NCBI GenBank assembly: GCA_946902875.1
Contig: OX336340.1
Location: 14,461,566 to 14,525,565 of the forward strand
Direction of reading: 5' to 3'
DNA: 64,000 bases
DNA from: Nematopogon swammerdamellus
Lineage: Eukaryota > Arthropoda > Insecta > Lepidoptera > Adelidae
Under the pieces are notes generated by a model. It searched no databases. It saw only the letters and a program-made list of their open reading frames with translations, and had not been told where the DNA came from. This document shows positions 25,701-30,455 of the stretch, one piece after another (the first letter of the stretch is position 1; each line of letters starts with the position of its first letter). The translations under genes were made by a program, and so were the position numbers.

Positions 25701-28237
25701 TCGGCGAGTCGGCGCGCGCGGCGTGGTACCGGCACTCGGACGGGTGGCGGGGCGCCAGCACAGGCGGAGGCCAGGGCGTGGCCGCCCCGCCCCCGCATCG
25801 CCGCTCCCCCTGGGACTCACTGCCCAGCCTGCGGCAGGAAGGCAGCCTGAACGACTCCGGATATAAGAGCAACCGCGCTGATAGCTTTGAGCAACGGTAG
25901 GTTTTTTTTTACTATATTTTTATTTTCTCGGTTCATTCTTTTGAACGATGGAAGCATTGCGTGTATTTTCTTGAAGTGAAAACTTCTGTAGCGGCGCTTG
26001 GCACTTTTTTAGGTGGGTAAAAAATGTTAAACTCGCGTCAGATCTCGAAAAGCGTCAGCGTCAGATCTCGAAAAGCTTCAGATTTATTTTTATTATTTAA
26101 AATGTAACCTTAAGTCATGCATTAAGGGTTAAGTTACGAGTGGCTCGGGATCAATTCTGTTCGTCTCTCAGTGACAGTAAAGTTGAAAGCGAATCAAGGG
26201 AATCCGATATTCGTTTGGTCGTTTATGTGATTTCGTGGCTCAATGGTAAGAGTGTAGGATTTGTATTTTTAGGGTTCCGTACCTTAAAAGAGGAAAAAGC
26301 GGAGCCCTTATAGGATCACTTCGTTGTCCGTCTGTCTGTCTATCAAGACCCTTTTTCTCAGGAACGCGAAGAGGTATAAAGTTGAAATTAATACCAAGTA
26401 CTAAGGTCTGCGTTCCCTTGGAGTTGTAAACTTCAAACTTCTAAGTCAACGCAATCACAAGATATGGCTATTTATGTCACATATTTATATGGTACTTCCC
26501 TTGACCTAGAATGATAAAATTTGGTAGAAGCAAGTTTTCACAGCACACTTAAAGGGAAAAATGCGAAAATTGTTAAGATGTAATTATATCACATAAAAAA
26601 AAAATTACTTATTTTGTATGTCAAGACCCTTTTTCTCAGGACTGGGTCAAGGTATCAAGTTCAAATTAATACAAAATACTTACGTCTACCATTTCTTAGA
26701 GGTGTAGGAAACTCAATCTTCTAAATTAACAAAAGTCAAAAGATACGGGTATTTATGTTATATTTTGATCTCGCAAACTCACTCAAAACAAATCAAAACC
26801 TATAGGGTACTTTCCGTTAACCTAGAATCATAAAATTAAGTAAGAAGCAAGGTTTCACAACATAAAAAAGGAAAAAATCCGAAAATTGTAAATTGATAGT
26901 GTATATCACATAAAAAAAAAGTTTACATGTTTTGTATGTCAAGACCATTTTTCTCAGGAACGTGTCAAGTTATCAAGTTACATTTAATACAAAATACTAA
27001 CGTCTATGATTGCTTAGAGGTGTAGAAAATATAAGCTTCTAAATCAACGCAATCAAAAGATACGGCCATTAAATGTTAGATTTGATACTCGCAAACTCAC
27101 TCAAATCAAATCAAAACCTATAGGGTATTTCCTGTTAACCTAGAATCATAAAATTTGGTAAGAAGCAAGGTCTTACAGTACAAGTAAAGGAAAAAATCCG
27201 AAAATAGTAAATTTGTATTTAATTGATATACATTTTTTTTTTTATGTCAAGGCCCTTTTTTTCTAAGAATTGGATCAAGATATCAAATTGAAATTAATAA
27301 GAAATACTAAAGTCTGCAATCTCTTCGAGGTGTAGAAAATATAAGCTTCTAAATTAACGCAATAAAAAATACGGTCATTATAATGTCAGATTTGATATTC
27401 GCAAACTCACTCAAATCCAATCAAAACCTATAGGGTTCTTTCCGTTGACCTAGAGCAATGACATTTAGCAAGAAGCAAGGTCTCACAGCACAAGTAAAGG
27501 AACAATCAGAAAATAGTTTTGTAGTTATGTCATATTATATATATTTTTGTATAATTTAAACTGCACGAATGTCTGAGAGTCAAATCGCTGGTGTAGTTTT
27601 TATTATTTAGTCGTTTCGTGATTTTACAACACACTATTATTTTTGTACATACATACATAATACAAATAAATATTGTGTGATGGTACGGAACCTTTGGTGC
27701 GCGAGTTCAACTCGCACATGGCGGTTTTTTGACCATGGGTTCGAATCCCTCAAAATGTTTTTTGATTTTTTTTTTGTTTTCTTTTTTAAGCAATGTTTAC
27801 GGTCTTTAAATTATTTTAGGGTGTTTAGTTTTTTTTATAACCACCTAAGAATTATTTTCGGAAATACAAAAAGTTTTCACTTCTGCCGGCACTCCCGGAG
27901 TTCAACTGGGGCTTTTTTTTATTTTATTATGTCGGCCTTGGGCATTTCACGTCGATGATCTAAAATAATTTTTCGATATCTTCTTTTGGTTTCAAAAAAG
28001 TTGTAAGCTTGCCAACAGTATATGTCAAGCTAATCAAAGGGCCGCTACAATTGATTACTGTATCAAATGTAGTGCGATATGATGAAAGTGTAACGTGTGT
28101 GCAGGGGCGTGTTCGACCGGCAAGACAGCGTCAGATCTGACTACATGAGCGACCGCGAGTCCGCGCGCTACGGCATCGTGCAGCAGGCTTCCATCGACAG
28201 CACTGACTCCCGCATATGTTACCTCACTTCCAGCGAG
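1685..28237 (+). CDS. sif: still life (sif), Tiam-like Rac GEF: first 18 coding exons, 875 codons; 3' part outside window
   Basis: Eighteen exons with GT/AG borders join without a phase conflict or stop: 1685-1791, 3746-3930, 4143-4261, 4978-5108, 5704-5786, 6162-6398, 7106-7233, 7807-8022, 8399-8504, 10338-10566, 13775-13997, 15339-15522, 17995-18051, 18504-18633, 19374-19451, 20635-20685, 25669-25896, 28105-28237. The product starts MGNKLSCSC (possible myristoylation and palmitoylation) and runs into a WH1/EVH1-like domain at about residues 36-137, then long Ser-, His-Gln-Pro- and Arg-rich linkers. These segments match what I know of Drosophila SIF type 1, a Rac exchange factor enriched at synapses. 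In the family, two PH domains, a Ras-binding domain, a PDZ domain and the DH domain follow; none is visible here, so the gene must run past the window end. Individual borders are inferred and some donors, notably exons 7, 10 and 15, are weak. Confidence 0.9.
1741..2215 (+). repeat. Tandem repeat of the sif exon-1 3' end plus its splice donor
   Basis: The block that codes EDSPWQASRRRDGHLLR, followed by the donor and about 80 bp of intron, starts at 1741, again at 1918 (177 bp later), at 2061 (143 bp) and, as a short stub, at 2204 (143 bp). The second copy carries an extra run of CGACTA/CAACTG triplet-like units. Donor GT positions are 1792, 1969 and 2112. The first spacing is a multiple of three and the frame stays open, so donor 1969 would add 59 residues in frame; donor 2112 would shift the frame. 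Confidence 0.9.
2313..3327 (+). mobile_element. 5'-truncated non-LTR retrotransposon (CR1/Jockey-like) with poly-A tail
   Basis: 2430-3046 encodes the region behind the reverse-transcriptase palm of a LINE: GVIMDGKLHFDEHI, then LYQALVRSQLEYVSAVWNPY, ending with HKSTLAYKFNVRKMLE and a stop. An untranslated tail follows and ends in an A-run at about 3309-3327, the normal LINE 3' end. Just upstream, 2313-2405 encodes FWNQLPAPLRISAFHNIFKS, which is itself a LINE ORF2 C-terminal motif, so two LINE pieces are probably juxtaposed. It sits in sif intron 1, same strand. Confidence 0.8.
2408..3046 (+). pseudogene. LINE ORF2 C-terminal fragment, 212 codons open
   Basis: Open from 2408 to the TAG at 3044. 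The RT catalytic FADD region and the endonuclease domain are absent, so it is a fragment. The LEYVSAVWNP motif is typical of LINE proteins downstream of the RT domain. Lack of internal stops suggests a fairly young insertion. Confidence 0.8.
3746..3930 (+). CDS. sif: sif exon 2: first part of WH1/EVH1-like domain
   Basis: Starts after TTGCAG in phase 2 (CG|A gives Arg) and reads LWAEVFHVSASGAGTVKWQQ, then PVNITCIQDSPECVFHITAY and DKILDVRLLQPG, ending at G|GTATCA. This is the most strongly conserved part of the SIF N-terminus. GC content is far above the flanking introns. Confidence 0.93.
4143..4261 (+). CDS. sif: sif exon 3: rest of WH1/EVH1-like domain
   Basis: After TTCAG the phase is 1. 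It reads TRIGQASECFVYWKDPMTND followed by TWGLNFTSPIDAKQFRECC and ends at C|GTAAGT in phase 0. The WGLNF segment followed by an A..F pair is the hallmark end of EVH1/WH1 domains. Confidence 0.94.
4433..4985 (+). repeat. 181-bp tandem repeat carrying the sif exon-4 splice acceptor
   Basis: Three copies with a period of exactly 181 bp, measured at the acceptor AG positions 4614-4615, 4795-4796 and 4976-4977. Each copy ends with AATTCATAATTTCAG and the first eight exon bases TCACCATC. Copies 1 and 2 then diverge into AT-rich intron repeat; only the third continues into coding sequence. Use of an upstream AG would give S-P-S-Y-S-stop. Confidence 0.92.
4978..5108 (+). CDS. sif: sif exon 4: basic Ser-rich linker after EVH1
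   Basis: Reads SPSFKFSRKASSSYSLKLEP, then a Lys-rich PGGKQKPKAKRKPLSTPASP segment, ending AG|GTATAC. The acceptor is the third copy of the intronic 181-bp repeat. Conserved in insect SIF. Confidence 0.92.
5704..5786 (+). CDS. sif: sif exon 5
   Basis: Follows a T-rich tract and CAG at 5703. Reads LSYGREPQCTCMTQEQYARL and RAQDPRY, ending at C|GTAAGT. The phases on both sides agree with exons 4 and 6. Confidence 0.9.
5911..5952. repeat. Short perfect hairpin in sif intron 5
   Basis: A 15-bp arm (ATTTTCAGCTTTAAT, 5911-5925) is perfectly complementary to 5938-5952 with a 12-nt loop. Function unknown. Confidence 0.6.
6162..6398 (+). CDS. sif: sif exon 6: Gly/Ala- and His-Gln-Pro-rich linker
   Basis: C|GT TCG gives RSSTLPRATTR, as expected in SIF. 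A GC-rich Gly/Ala stretch follows, then STSLYDNVTGAQ and an HQPHQPHQP repeat, ending at C|GTACGC. The low-complexity part is likely disordered and variable between species. Confidence 0.88.
6455..6935 (+). repeat. Interspersed repeat with CGAGTCGAACTCGC head, SINE inserted in it
   Basis: Begins AAAGCGGCCTGGTGCGAGTC and continues with GTTTCGTACC, the same head seen at 11998 and 45373 and, reversed, near 27690 and 49290. The piece after 6850 (AAATTCGTTCATTTGCG..., ending near TCATCAAACTC) matches, reversed, sequence near 48940-48975. A SINE fragment interrupts it at 6766-6850. Confidence 0.65.
6766..6850 (+). mobile_element. SINE 3' fragment (family A) with A-tail
   Basis: Contains GGTGTTATGGGCTGACATCA then CGGATGTTGT, ending GTCAGTCTCCATAAAAAAAAA. 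The same 3' end occurs at 10583, 10838, 22747, 30352, 37461, 42712 and 46790, in both orientations, and defines a SINE family in this window. Confidence 0.8.
7106..7233 (+). CDS. sif: sif exon 7: Ser/Thr/Pro-rich linker
   Basis: Follows TTTTGCAG. Reads AARGAESQPPSRPPKSQETS then TMTSNTPTAPKTVTASV and GTHSN, ending at a possible AAT|GTTAGT donor in phase 0. The 3' border is the weakest point: a GTGGGC at 7215 is an alternative but would put the next junction out of phase. Confidence 0.75.
7548..7601. repeat. Perfect 24-bp snap-back hairpin in sif intron 7
   Basis: The arm at 7548-7571 (GAAATGATTTTTGACTTTTT then AAGG) is perfectly complementary to 7578-7601 with a six-base loop GTCGGG. Such a perfect short stem is unlikely by chance. 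It lies in AT-rich intron that also holds repeated ATGCGGT and CCGATTTGGATGCGG fragments. Confidence 0.85.
7807..8022 (+). CDS. sif: sif exon 8: Ser/Gln-rich linker
   Basis: Phase 0 start after ATATAG. Reads VSASEESQTGGGSGSSQSQQ, later STSTRPGNKEHIQHVLSQAK and SVDYSDANDP, ending CCG|GTACAT. The KEHIQHVLSQAKSVDY segment is conserved in SIF. Length is a multiple of three. Confidence 0.9.
8399..8504 (+). CDS. sif: sif exon 9
   Basis: After TTTACAG it reads IREAELRAIHHHNMINNNTS then TARRSKSKSTEDMNM and ends G|GTAAGC, a strong donor. The RRSKSKSTEDMN motif is conserved. Too short and phase-restricted to appear as a free-standing reading frame. Confidence 0.92.
9190..9345 (-). pseudogene. RTE-like LINE C-terminal fragment
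   Basis: Minus-strand reading gives VRAMLRWFGHVGRMDYRRLA then KDIYGANVSGKSRP. The RWFGHV.RM motif is the well-known C-terminal signature of many non-LTR retrotransposon ORF2 proteins. It is a short remnant in sif intron 9. Confidence 0.7.
9636..10232 (+). repeat. AACCGACTTCAA-type interspersed element
   Basis: Starts TTTAACCGACTTCAAAATAA and ends near GGTTGAAGTCGGGTTTTAAC, so the termini are short inverted repeats. Internal fragments (CCGATTTCGATGATTATTTT) occur twice. Related copies begin at 23186, 41008 and 41845. No coding capacity seen. Confidence 0.65.
10338..10566 (+). CDS. sif: sif exon 10: LKRMLKPM motif and His-rich tract
   Basis: G|AC gives DPSTLKRMLKPMPSTESPVT, then SPEMGRRRYG, a Gly/Ala patch and an HRHHPHHPHHAH tract followed by NNNSRQNSQNQRFAA. 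I place the donor at GAG|GTTCGC because AG|A then joins exon 11 in frame; this donor is mediocre. A SINE begins within about 20 bp of it. Confidence 0.8.
10583..10805 (-). mobile_element. SINE (family A), antisense, abutting the sif exon-10 donor
   Basis: Its T-rich end followed by ATGGATACTGACACGGTTGG is the reverse of the SINE 3' end. It continues through TTCAGTGCGGTGGTATCAAC to GGGCGGGTTAAACCC. Inserted about 15 bp downstream of the exon-10 splice donor. Confidence 0.85.
10828..11155 (-). mobile_element. Second antisense SINE (family A), adjacent copy
   Basis: Again starts with a T-run and TGGAATCTAACACGGTTGGC and carries GATGTCAGCCAATAACACC and AACCCGGGCGGGTTAAGGAA. It extends into GAATCCGAGCCACGGTCACC and CTACCGATGCTGAC, the tRNA-related head of the family, as also seen at 42920-43075. 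Confidence 0.8.
11679..11750 (-). tRNA. tRNA-Gln (anticodon CUG)
   Basis: Read on the minus strand the 72-nt sequence begins GGTTCCATGGTGTAACGGTT and ends with the complementary GGAACC plus discriminator T. The acceptor stem is GGTTCCA/TGGAACC. The anticodon loop CTCTGAA, closed by CTGGA/TCCAG, has anticodon CTG for glutamine. The T-arm GAGTTCAAATCTC holds the B box. A T-run directly downstream on this strand is a Pol III terminator. It matches the highly conserved animal tRNA-Gln(CUG). Nested antisense in sif intron 10. Confidence 0.96.
11998..12226 (+). repeat. Interspersed repeat with GTGCGAGTCGGACTCGCGC head and ACGGAACC-type tail
   Basis: Starts AAAAAACCGGCCAAGTGCGA, contains a CAGA/CGGA microsatellite (about 12122-12175) and ends GGCTTCCGTACTGGATACGG, AAACCTAAAAAC. 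A nearly identical layout lies at 45373-45735, so this is a defined element family of unknown class. Confidence 0.75.
12285..12780 (+). mobile_element. LINE 3' end, decayed
   Basis: Fragments of a LINE ORF2 C-terminus are visible, for example TAQVWNGFPGNIFPPSYNPR and IFKSRVNSFPPT, followed by a 3' untranslated region containing TGGCACCTCATCGGGGGTGA and an A-run at 12781-12796. It shares layout with the copies at 12860-13395 and 44475-45372. Confidence 0.7.
12860..13395 (+). mobile_element. Second LINE 3' end in tandem (Jockey-like tail)
   Basis: A frame from 12959 to 13348 reads HDFLKSFLHLTVNIWNGLPV then SVFINTYKLGFSKG, the end of a LINE ORF2, followed by GAGGAGTGGTGTATTGGCTG and a short A-tail. 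It lacks RT motifs. It stands directly behind a related copy. Confidence 0.7.
13398..13774 (+). other. sif intron 10, end part
   Basis: AT-rich intron leading to the TGATTGACAG acceptor; no other feature seen. Confidence 0.5.
13775..13997 (+). CDS. sif: sif exon 11
   Basis: AG|A gives Arg and then GVGVGAAPGGYPGRGLYLEL, later DNVMFDNQCYATTPSSSNGN, SDQEPLCQGRRPNDRGHHHQ, ending CAG|GTGAAA in phase 0. The DNV.FDNQCYATTPSSSNGN stretch is a SIF signature. Confidence 0.92.
13998..15338 (+). other. sif intron 11
   Basis: About 1.3 kb without a supported gene. A short piece at 14868-14920 (GTCGGACTCGCGCACCCATT) is a remnant of the GTGCGAGTCGGACTCGC repeat family. Remaining reading frames look like chance. 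Confidence 0.5.
15339..15522 (+). CDS. sif: sif exon 12: SRLLLEYEMHLRNTLAKGMD conserved block
   Basis: Reads KPCLSRQTSQSQATPTPGSP, TSRLLLEYEMHLRNTLAKGM and DAESYSLHTFEALLSQSMED, ending TTGG|GTGATT. The block from SRLLLEYEMHLRNTL to FEALL is nearly invariant in insect SIF as I remember it. Confidence 0.94.
15523..17994 (+). other. sif intron 12
   Basis: AT-rich, 2.5 kb. A tRNA-derived fragment with a B-box-like GGGTTTGATTCCCG lies near 15668. A GC-rich patch (GGGCGGAGCGGGGGTGGGCG) lies near 16170. A MITE sits at 16865-17085. No other feature is supported. Confidence 0.5.
16865..17085. mobile_element. MITE/foldback element with long inverted ends
   Basis: The left arm (CAATAGTAGGTAACGATACC, then AATTTTTTTTACG) pairs with the right arm (CGTAAAAAAAATTGGTAT, then CGTATCGTTACCTACTAATG), the two parts of the right arm being separated by about 40 bp. 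A TATATAAGGT / ACCTTATATA pair closes the ends. No open frame. Confidence 0.8.
17995..18051 (+). CDS. sif: sif exon 13, micro-exon of 57 nt
   Basis: G|AA gives EFGDGMPPSNQRSPYPPRR, flanked by ATTCCAG and GTAAGT. Joins exon 12 as MEDLEFGDG, which fits SIF. Multiple of three, so it could be skipped without a frameshift. Confidence 0.9.
18504..18633 (+). CDS. sif: sif exon 14
   Basis: C|GG gives RPASQCSAAGPGSRSSTLPL, PHRLSVERQSSLQRDRPDRD and GYY, ending ACAG|GTAGGG. Ser/Arg-rich. The donor is the first unit of a 20-bp tandem repeat. Confidence 0.9.
18630..18729 (+). repeat. 20-bp minisatellite starting on the sif exon-14 splice donor
   Basis: Five units of exactly 20 bp start at 18630, 18650, 18670, 18690 and 18710. 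The first is ACAGGTAGGGCCCTTAATAT, in which ACAG is exon and GTAGGG the donor. Later units read ACAGGTGGGGTTCTTAATAT and similar, so several contain donor-like GGTRGGG strings. Confidence 0.93.
18746..19115 (+). repeat. tRNA-like SINE head followed by an interspersed repeat
   Basis: GCTTCTTAGTCTAGTGGTTA followed by AGGCGCCCTG resembles a tRNA A-box half. From about 18855 the sequence (GTCAGTCAGCGTGTATGCGT through CAACGGTCGTCGTCTCTTTG) is shared with 36950-37170, so this is a dispersed element of unknown class. Confidence 0.65.
19374..19451 (+). CDS. sif: sif exon 15: Arg-Glu repeat and GYLSDHNTR unit
   Basis: AG|C gives SDRNELVRERERERERERGY followed by LSDHNT, ending at AG|GTCGGT in phase 2. 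The last nine residues are the first of two GYLSDHN(T/S)R units. The donor sits in a GGTCGGTAGTCGGTCGGTA run, so its exact position is less sure. Confidence 0.85.
20121..20583. mobile_element. Small inverted-repeat DNA transposon (MITE)
   Basis: Ends ACAGGGTGTTGTAACG at the left and CGTTACAACATCCTGT at the right, near-perfect 16-bp inverted repeats flanked by TAT and ATA, consistent with TA target duplication of the Tc1/mariner type. The interior has a GC-rich island (20275-20400). No transposase. Confidence 0.8.
20635..20685 (+). CDS. sif: sif exon 16: second GYLSDHNSR unit, 51 nt
   Basis: AG|G gives RDRTRDRDQGYLSDHNS, ending CCAG|GTGAGT. It parallels the end of exon 15 (RERERGYLSDHNT), which suggests an old exon duplication. 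Multiple of three. Confidence 0.92.
20817..20885 (+). repeat. 69-nt long hairpin in sif intron 16
   Basis: A 19-bp arm (CAATTTTCTCCTACAACTA, 20817-20835) is perfectly complementary to 20867-20885. Inside, TGTATGATC and GATCATATA add about eight more pairs, leaving a loop of roughly a dozen bases. Size is in the pre-miRNA range, but perfect pairing also fits a young foldback copy. Confidence 0.85.
21560..21665 (-). mobile_element. tRNA-derived SINE head inside the hAT element
   Basis: On the minus strand, GATTAGCCGTGTGGTTTAAG (A-box like) is followed about 45 bp later by GCGGGTTCGAGGCTCGC (B-box like). It does not fold as a clean tRNA, so a SINE promoter is the better call. Just upstream on the plus strand, AGAGCGCGATAGAGA is repeated twice. 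Confidence 0.6.
21775..21862 (+). mobile_element. SINE-like fragment with A-tail
   Basis: CGCAACCCCCGCATACGACC, GAATGTCCAAGG... ending in an A-run at about 21856. A related copy is at 60325-60425 (CAACCCCCGCGTACGACCGA). Confidence 0.6.
22003..22485. mobile_element. MITE-like element nested in the hAT element
   Basis: The ends GCAGGCTGTTTCAGGA and TCATGAAACATCCTGTAT are imperfect inverted repeats around 480 bp with no coding capacity. Confidence 0.6.
22660..22985 (+). mobile_element. SINE (family A), near full length
   Basis: Starts about TGGGGCCGGTACTTTAAAAG, then CCCACTGCATCTCTTCCCGT, CGTAAAAGGCGACTAAGGGA, AACCCGCCCGGGTTGATACC, and ends CAACCGTGTCAGTTTCCATT with a long A-tail. The same start and end are seen at 46675-47100. 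Confidence 0.85.
23186..23600 (+). repeat. AACCGACTTCAA-type element containing a foldback
   Basis: Starts TTTTTTTAACCGACTTCAAA and GAAGGAGGTTTCAATTCGAC. Within it, 23464-23501 and 23525-23562 form inverted arms around GAACCCTAGAGTTGAAGGCG. The same palindrome core forms the large foldback at 43229-43520. Confidence 0.7.
23978..25668 (+). other. sif intron 16, end part
   Basis: AT-rich. A GAAA/GGAA microsatellite lies at about 24418-24482. Nothing else is convincing apart from short repeat remnants near 25200-25330. Confidence 0.5.
24418..24482 (+). repeat. Purine (GAAA)n microsatellite
   Basis: An imperfect run of AAGAAAGAAAGAAATAAATA-type units. Confidence 0.8.
25669..25896 (+). CDS. sif: sif exon 17: Cys-containing conserved block
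   Basis: AG|C gives SFVSASRCASCIGESARAAW, YRHSDGWRGAS, then SPWDSLPSLRQEGSLNDSGY and KSNRADSFEQR, ending CG|GTAGGT. RCASC.GESARA and SPWDSLPSLRQ..SLNDSGYKS are typical of SIF. Confidence 0.94.
26233..27760 (+). mobile_element. tRNA-like unit apparently split by a 1.47-kb repeat element
   Basis: An A-box-like half (CGTGGCTCAATGGTAAGAGT, about 26237) stands before the repeat that opens TTTTAGGGTTCCGTACCTTA (26269). A B-box-like half (TGGGTTCGAATCCCT, 27739) follows where the repeat closes with GCGAGTTCAACTCGCACATG. Inside, roughly 280-315-bp imperfect units recur, each with a TCAAGACC(C/A)TTTTTCTCAGGA-like motif at about 26344, 26622, 26938 and 27246. No coding capacity. Confidence 0.65.
28105..28237 (+). 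CDS. sif: sif exon 18: GVFDRQDSVRSDYMSDRES block; last exon found
   Basis: CG|G gives RGVFDRQDSVRSDYMSDRES, ARYGIVQQASIDSTDSRICY and LTSSE, ending GAG|GTTAGT in phase 0. This segment immediately precedes the first PH-domain region in SIF. No following exon is recognisable in the rest of the window. Confidence 0.95.
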
Positions 28238-28905
28238 GTTAGTACCTCTCACTTTCAGCAGCACTTCAAGGCAGTCCCCGCACTACGGCATCGCGCAGCA
28301 GGCCTCATCGAGAGCATCGACTCCTTCATCTGCTTCTTCACTAGTACCTCTCACTTACCCGAACTTCACGACAGTCCGCGCACTACGGCATCAGGCAGCA
28401 GGCCTCCATCGACAGACCGACTCCCTCATCTGCTACTTCACTAGTACCTCTCACTTACCCGCACTTCACGACAGTCCGCGCACTACGGCATCAGGCAGCA
28501 GGCCTCCATCGACAGAACGCTCCCTCATCTGCTACCTCACTAAGTACCTCTTACTTCCTCGCACTTCACGACAGTCCGCGCACTACGGCATCACGCAGCA
28601 GGCCTCCATCGACAGAACGCTCCCTCATCTGCTACCTCACTAAGTACCTCTTACTTCCCCGCACTTCACGACAGTCCGCGCACTACGGCATCACGCAGCA
28701 GGCCTCCATAGACAGAACGCTCCCTCATCTGCTACCTCACTAAGTACCTCTTACTTCCCCGCACTTCACGACAGTCCGCGCACTACGGCATCAGGCAGCA
28801 GGCCTCCATCGACAGACCGACTCCCTCATCTGTACCTCACTAGTACCTCTTACATCCCCGCACTTCGCGACAGTCCGTGCACTACGGCATCGACATCGAA
28901 CGACA
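28166..28905 (+). repeat. 100-bp tandem array derived from the sif exon-18/intron junction
   Basis: The exon-18 stretch encoding RYGIVQQASIDSTDS, running to its donor, reappears as decayed copies whose CACTACGGCATC motif starts at 28281, 28381, 28481, 28581, 28681, 28781 and 28880. The period is 100 bp and copies are about 95% alike. The copies keep CAGCAGGCCTCCATCGACAG, but the donor GAGGTTAGT is reduced to CTAGTACC or CTAAGTACC, and single-base deletions break the frame. Confidence 0.92.
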
Positions 28906-29229
28906 TTACGAACTTAATAAGAACTTCTATACAAACTTTAATCCCCTATTTAACCTTCCTAGGACATGAATCTCCAAAAATGCTTTCTAGTTGCTCACCT
29001 ACATTATATGCGGAATTGCAATGAAAAATGTGATGCTTCTAGACCTACCGGTTGAGGCTGTGCGTTGTCTCTCAGTCAGTCAGTGTTGAGAATTTTCATA
29101 TTTCTAACTCTAAAAATGACGGACTTCCTATACAAACGTTAATCATCTATTTAACCATTAAATTTTCAAAAATTCTTAAATAACTGACTTTTATTTAGAA
29201 ACAGAAGCCTAAACACCACTTTCCATATT

Positions 29230-29985
29230 ATAACTATTTATATTTACAGAACTAAGGGCGAGGCTGAAGGCCGAGCTTCGTTTAGGTAAACGATAAACCT
29301 TCTTCCGCCCTCGGGCTTCGCCCTTATATATCCTTAATATCGTTTACGCGAACGAAGCTCGGCCTTCGGCCTCGCCCTTAGTTACTTCCTTTCGTCGAAA
29401 ATGTTTATTGTTTACCTGAACGTAGCTTGGCCTTCGGCCTCGCTCTTAGTTACTTTCTTTAAAAAGTATAGTATATAAAGTATAGTATATAAAGTATAGT
29501 ATAGGTTTACCTATACGCAGCTCCCAGTCGCCATTAATTAGTTTCGTCGTACAATACAGCTCGATCTTCGACCTCGTCCTCAGTTACTTACTTTCTTCAC
29601 GAAGGTTTTTGTTCTTCCTGAACGCAGCTCAACCTTCAGCCTCACCCTTTCATTAACTTTCTTCGAGAAGATTTATCGTTTTCCTCAACTCAGAACTTCG
29701 GCCACGCACATAGTTGCTTACATTCGAAGAGAAGCTTTATGGTCTTCTAGAATACAGCTCGGCCTTCGGCCTCGCCTTTCCTTTAGCTGCTTACTTTCAT
29801 CGAGAAAGAATATCGTTTACGTGAATGCAGCTCCGCCTTCGGCCTCGCATTTAGTTGCTTACTTTCTTCGTGAAGGTTTATCGTTTACCTGAACCTACCT
29901 AGCTCGGCTTTCGGCCTCGTCCTTAGTTAATTACCTACTTTCTTCTTTAGAAATAAGAATAACACACCAGCGAAGCCGCGGGCAA
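29230..29985. repeat. Degenerate array with GCTCGGCCTTCGGCCTCGCC motif
   Basis: The motif CTCGGCCTTCGGCCTCGCCC followed by TTAGTTACTTACTTTCTTCG recurs about every 90-110 bp to 29940, with one inverted unit at 29260-29290. The array closes with AGCGAAGCCGCGGGCAACAG. One more copy is at 60950-61070. Short TATAAAGTATAGTA units lie at 29465-29505. Confidence 0.75.
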
Positions 29986-30349
29986 CAGCTTCGTATTATC
30001 TGTTTAAATTATATATCTACATAATCTCTTTATTTGTACATCTGTACTCTTTCATAATAAATCGAAGGTTGGCTGAAGGAGAACGCGTACAGCGTTAAGC
30101 TGTAACTTTTGCAAAAAAAATGTTTAAGTACAATAAACATAGGTAGGTATTTTGATTAGATTTGATTTGATGATACGAATGAAACGAAAAGTATCCCTTA
30201 ATTAATTTCGACCACTTTTTTAGTTTTTTTTTTCGACAACAGCCAACCAAAGTTTCATCAAAATCTGATGAACGGTTTACGAACGCATATAAGACGAACG
30301 AACGAACATTCATTTTGATATATTTGATTTCGTCACCGGCCAGCTTTGT

Positions 30350-30455
30350 TTTATGGATACTGACACGGTTGGCTACATCACCTACAACATCCGTGATGTC
30401 AGCCCATAATACCGGGTGAACTAGGTGACATGTCAGTGCTTCTCTTCATTTCATG
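30350..30455 (-). mobile_element. SINE (family A) 3' fragment
   Basis: ATGGATACTGACACGGTTGG, then CAACATCCGTGATGTCAGCC, ending GGTGACATGTCAGTGCTTC. Confidence 0.8.
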
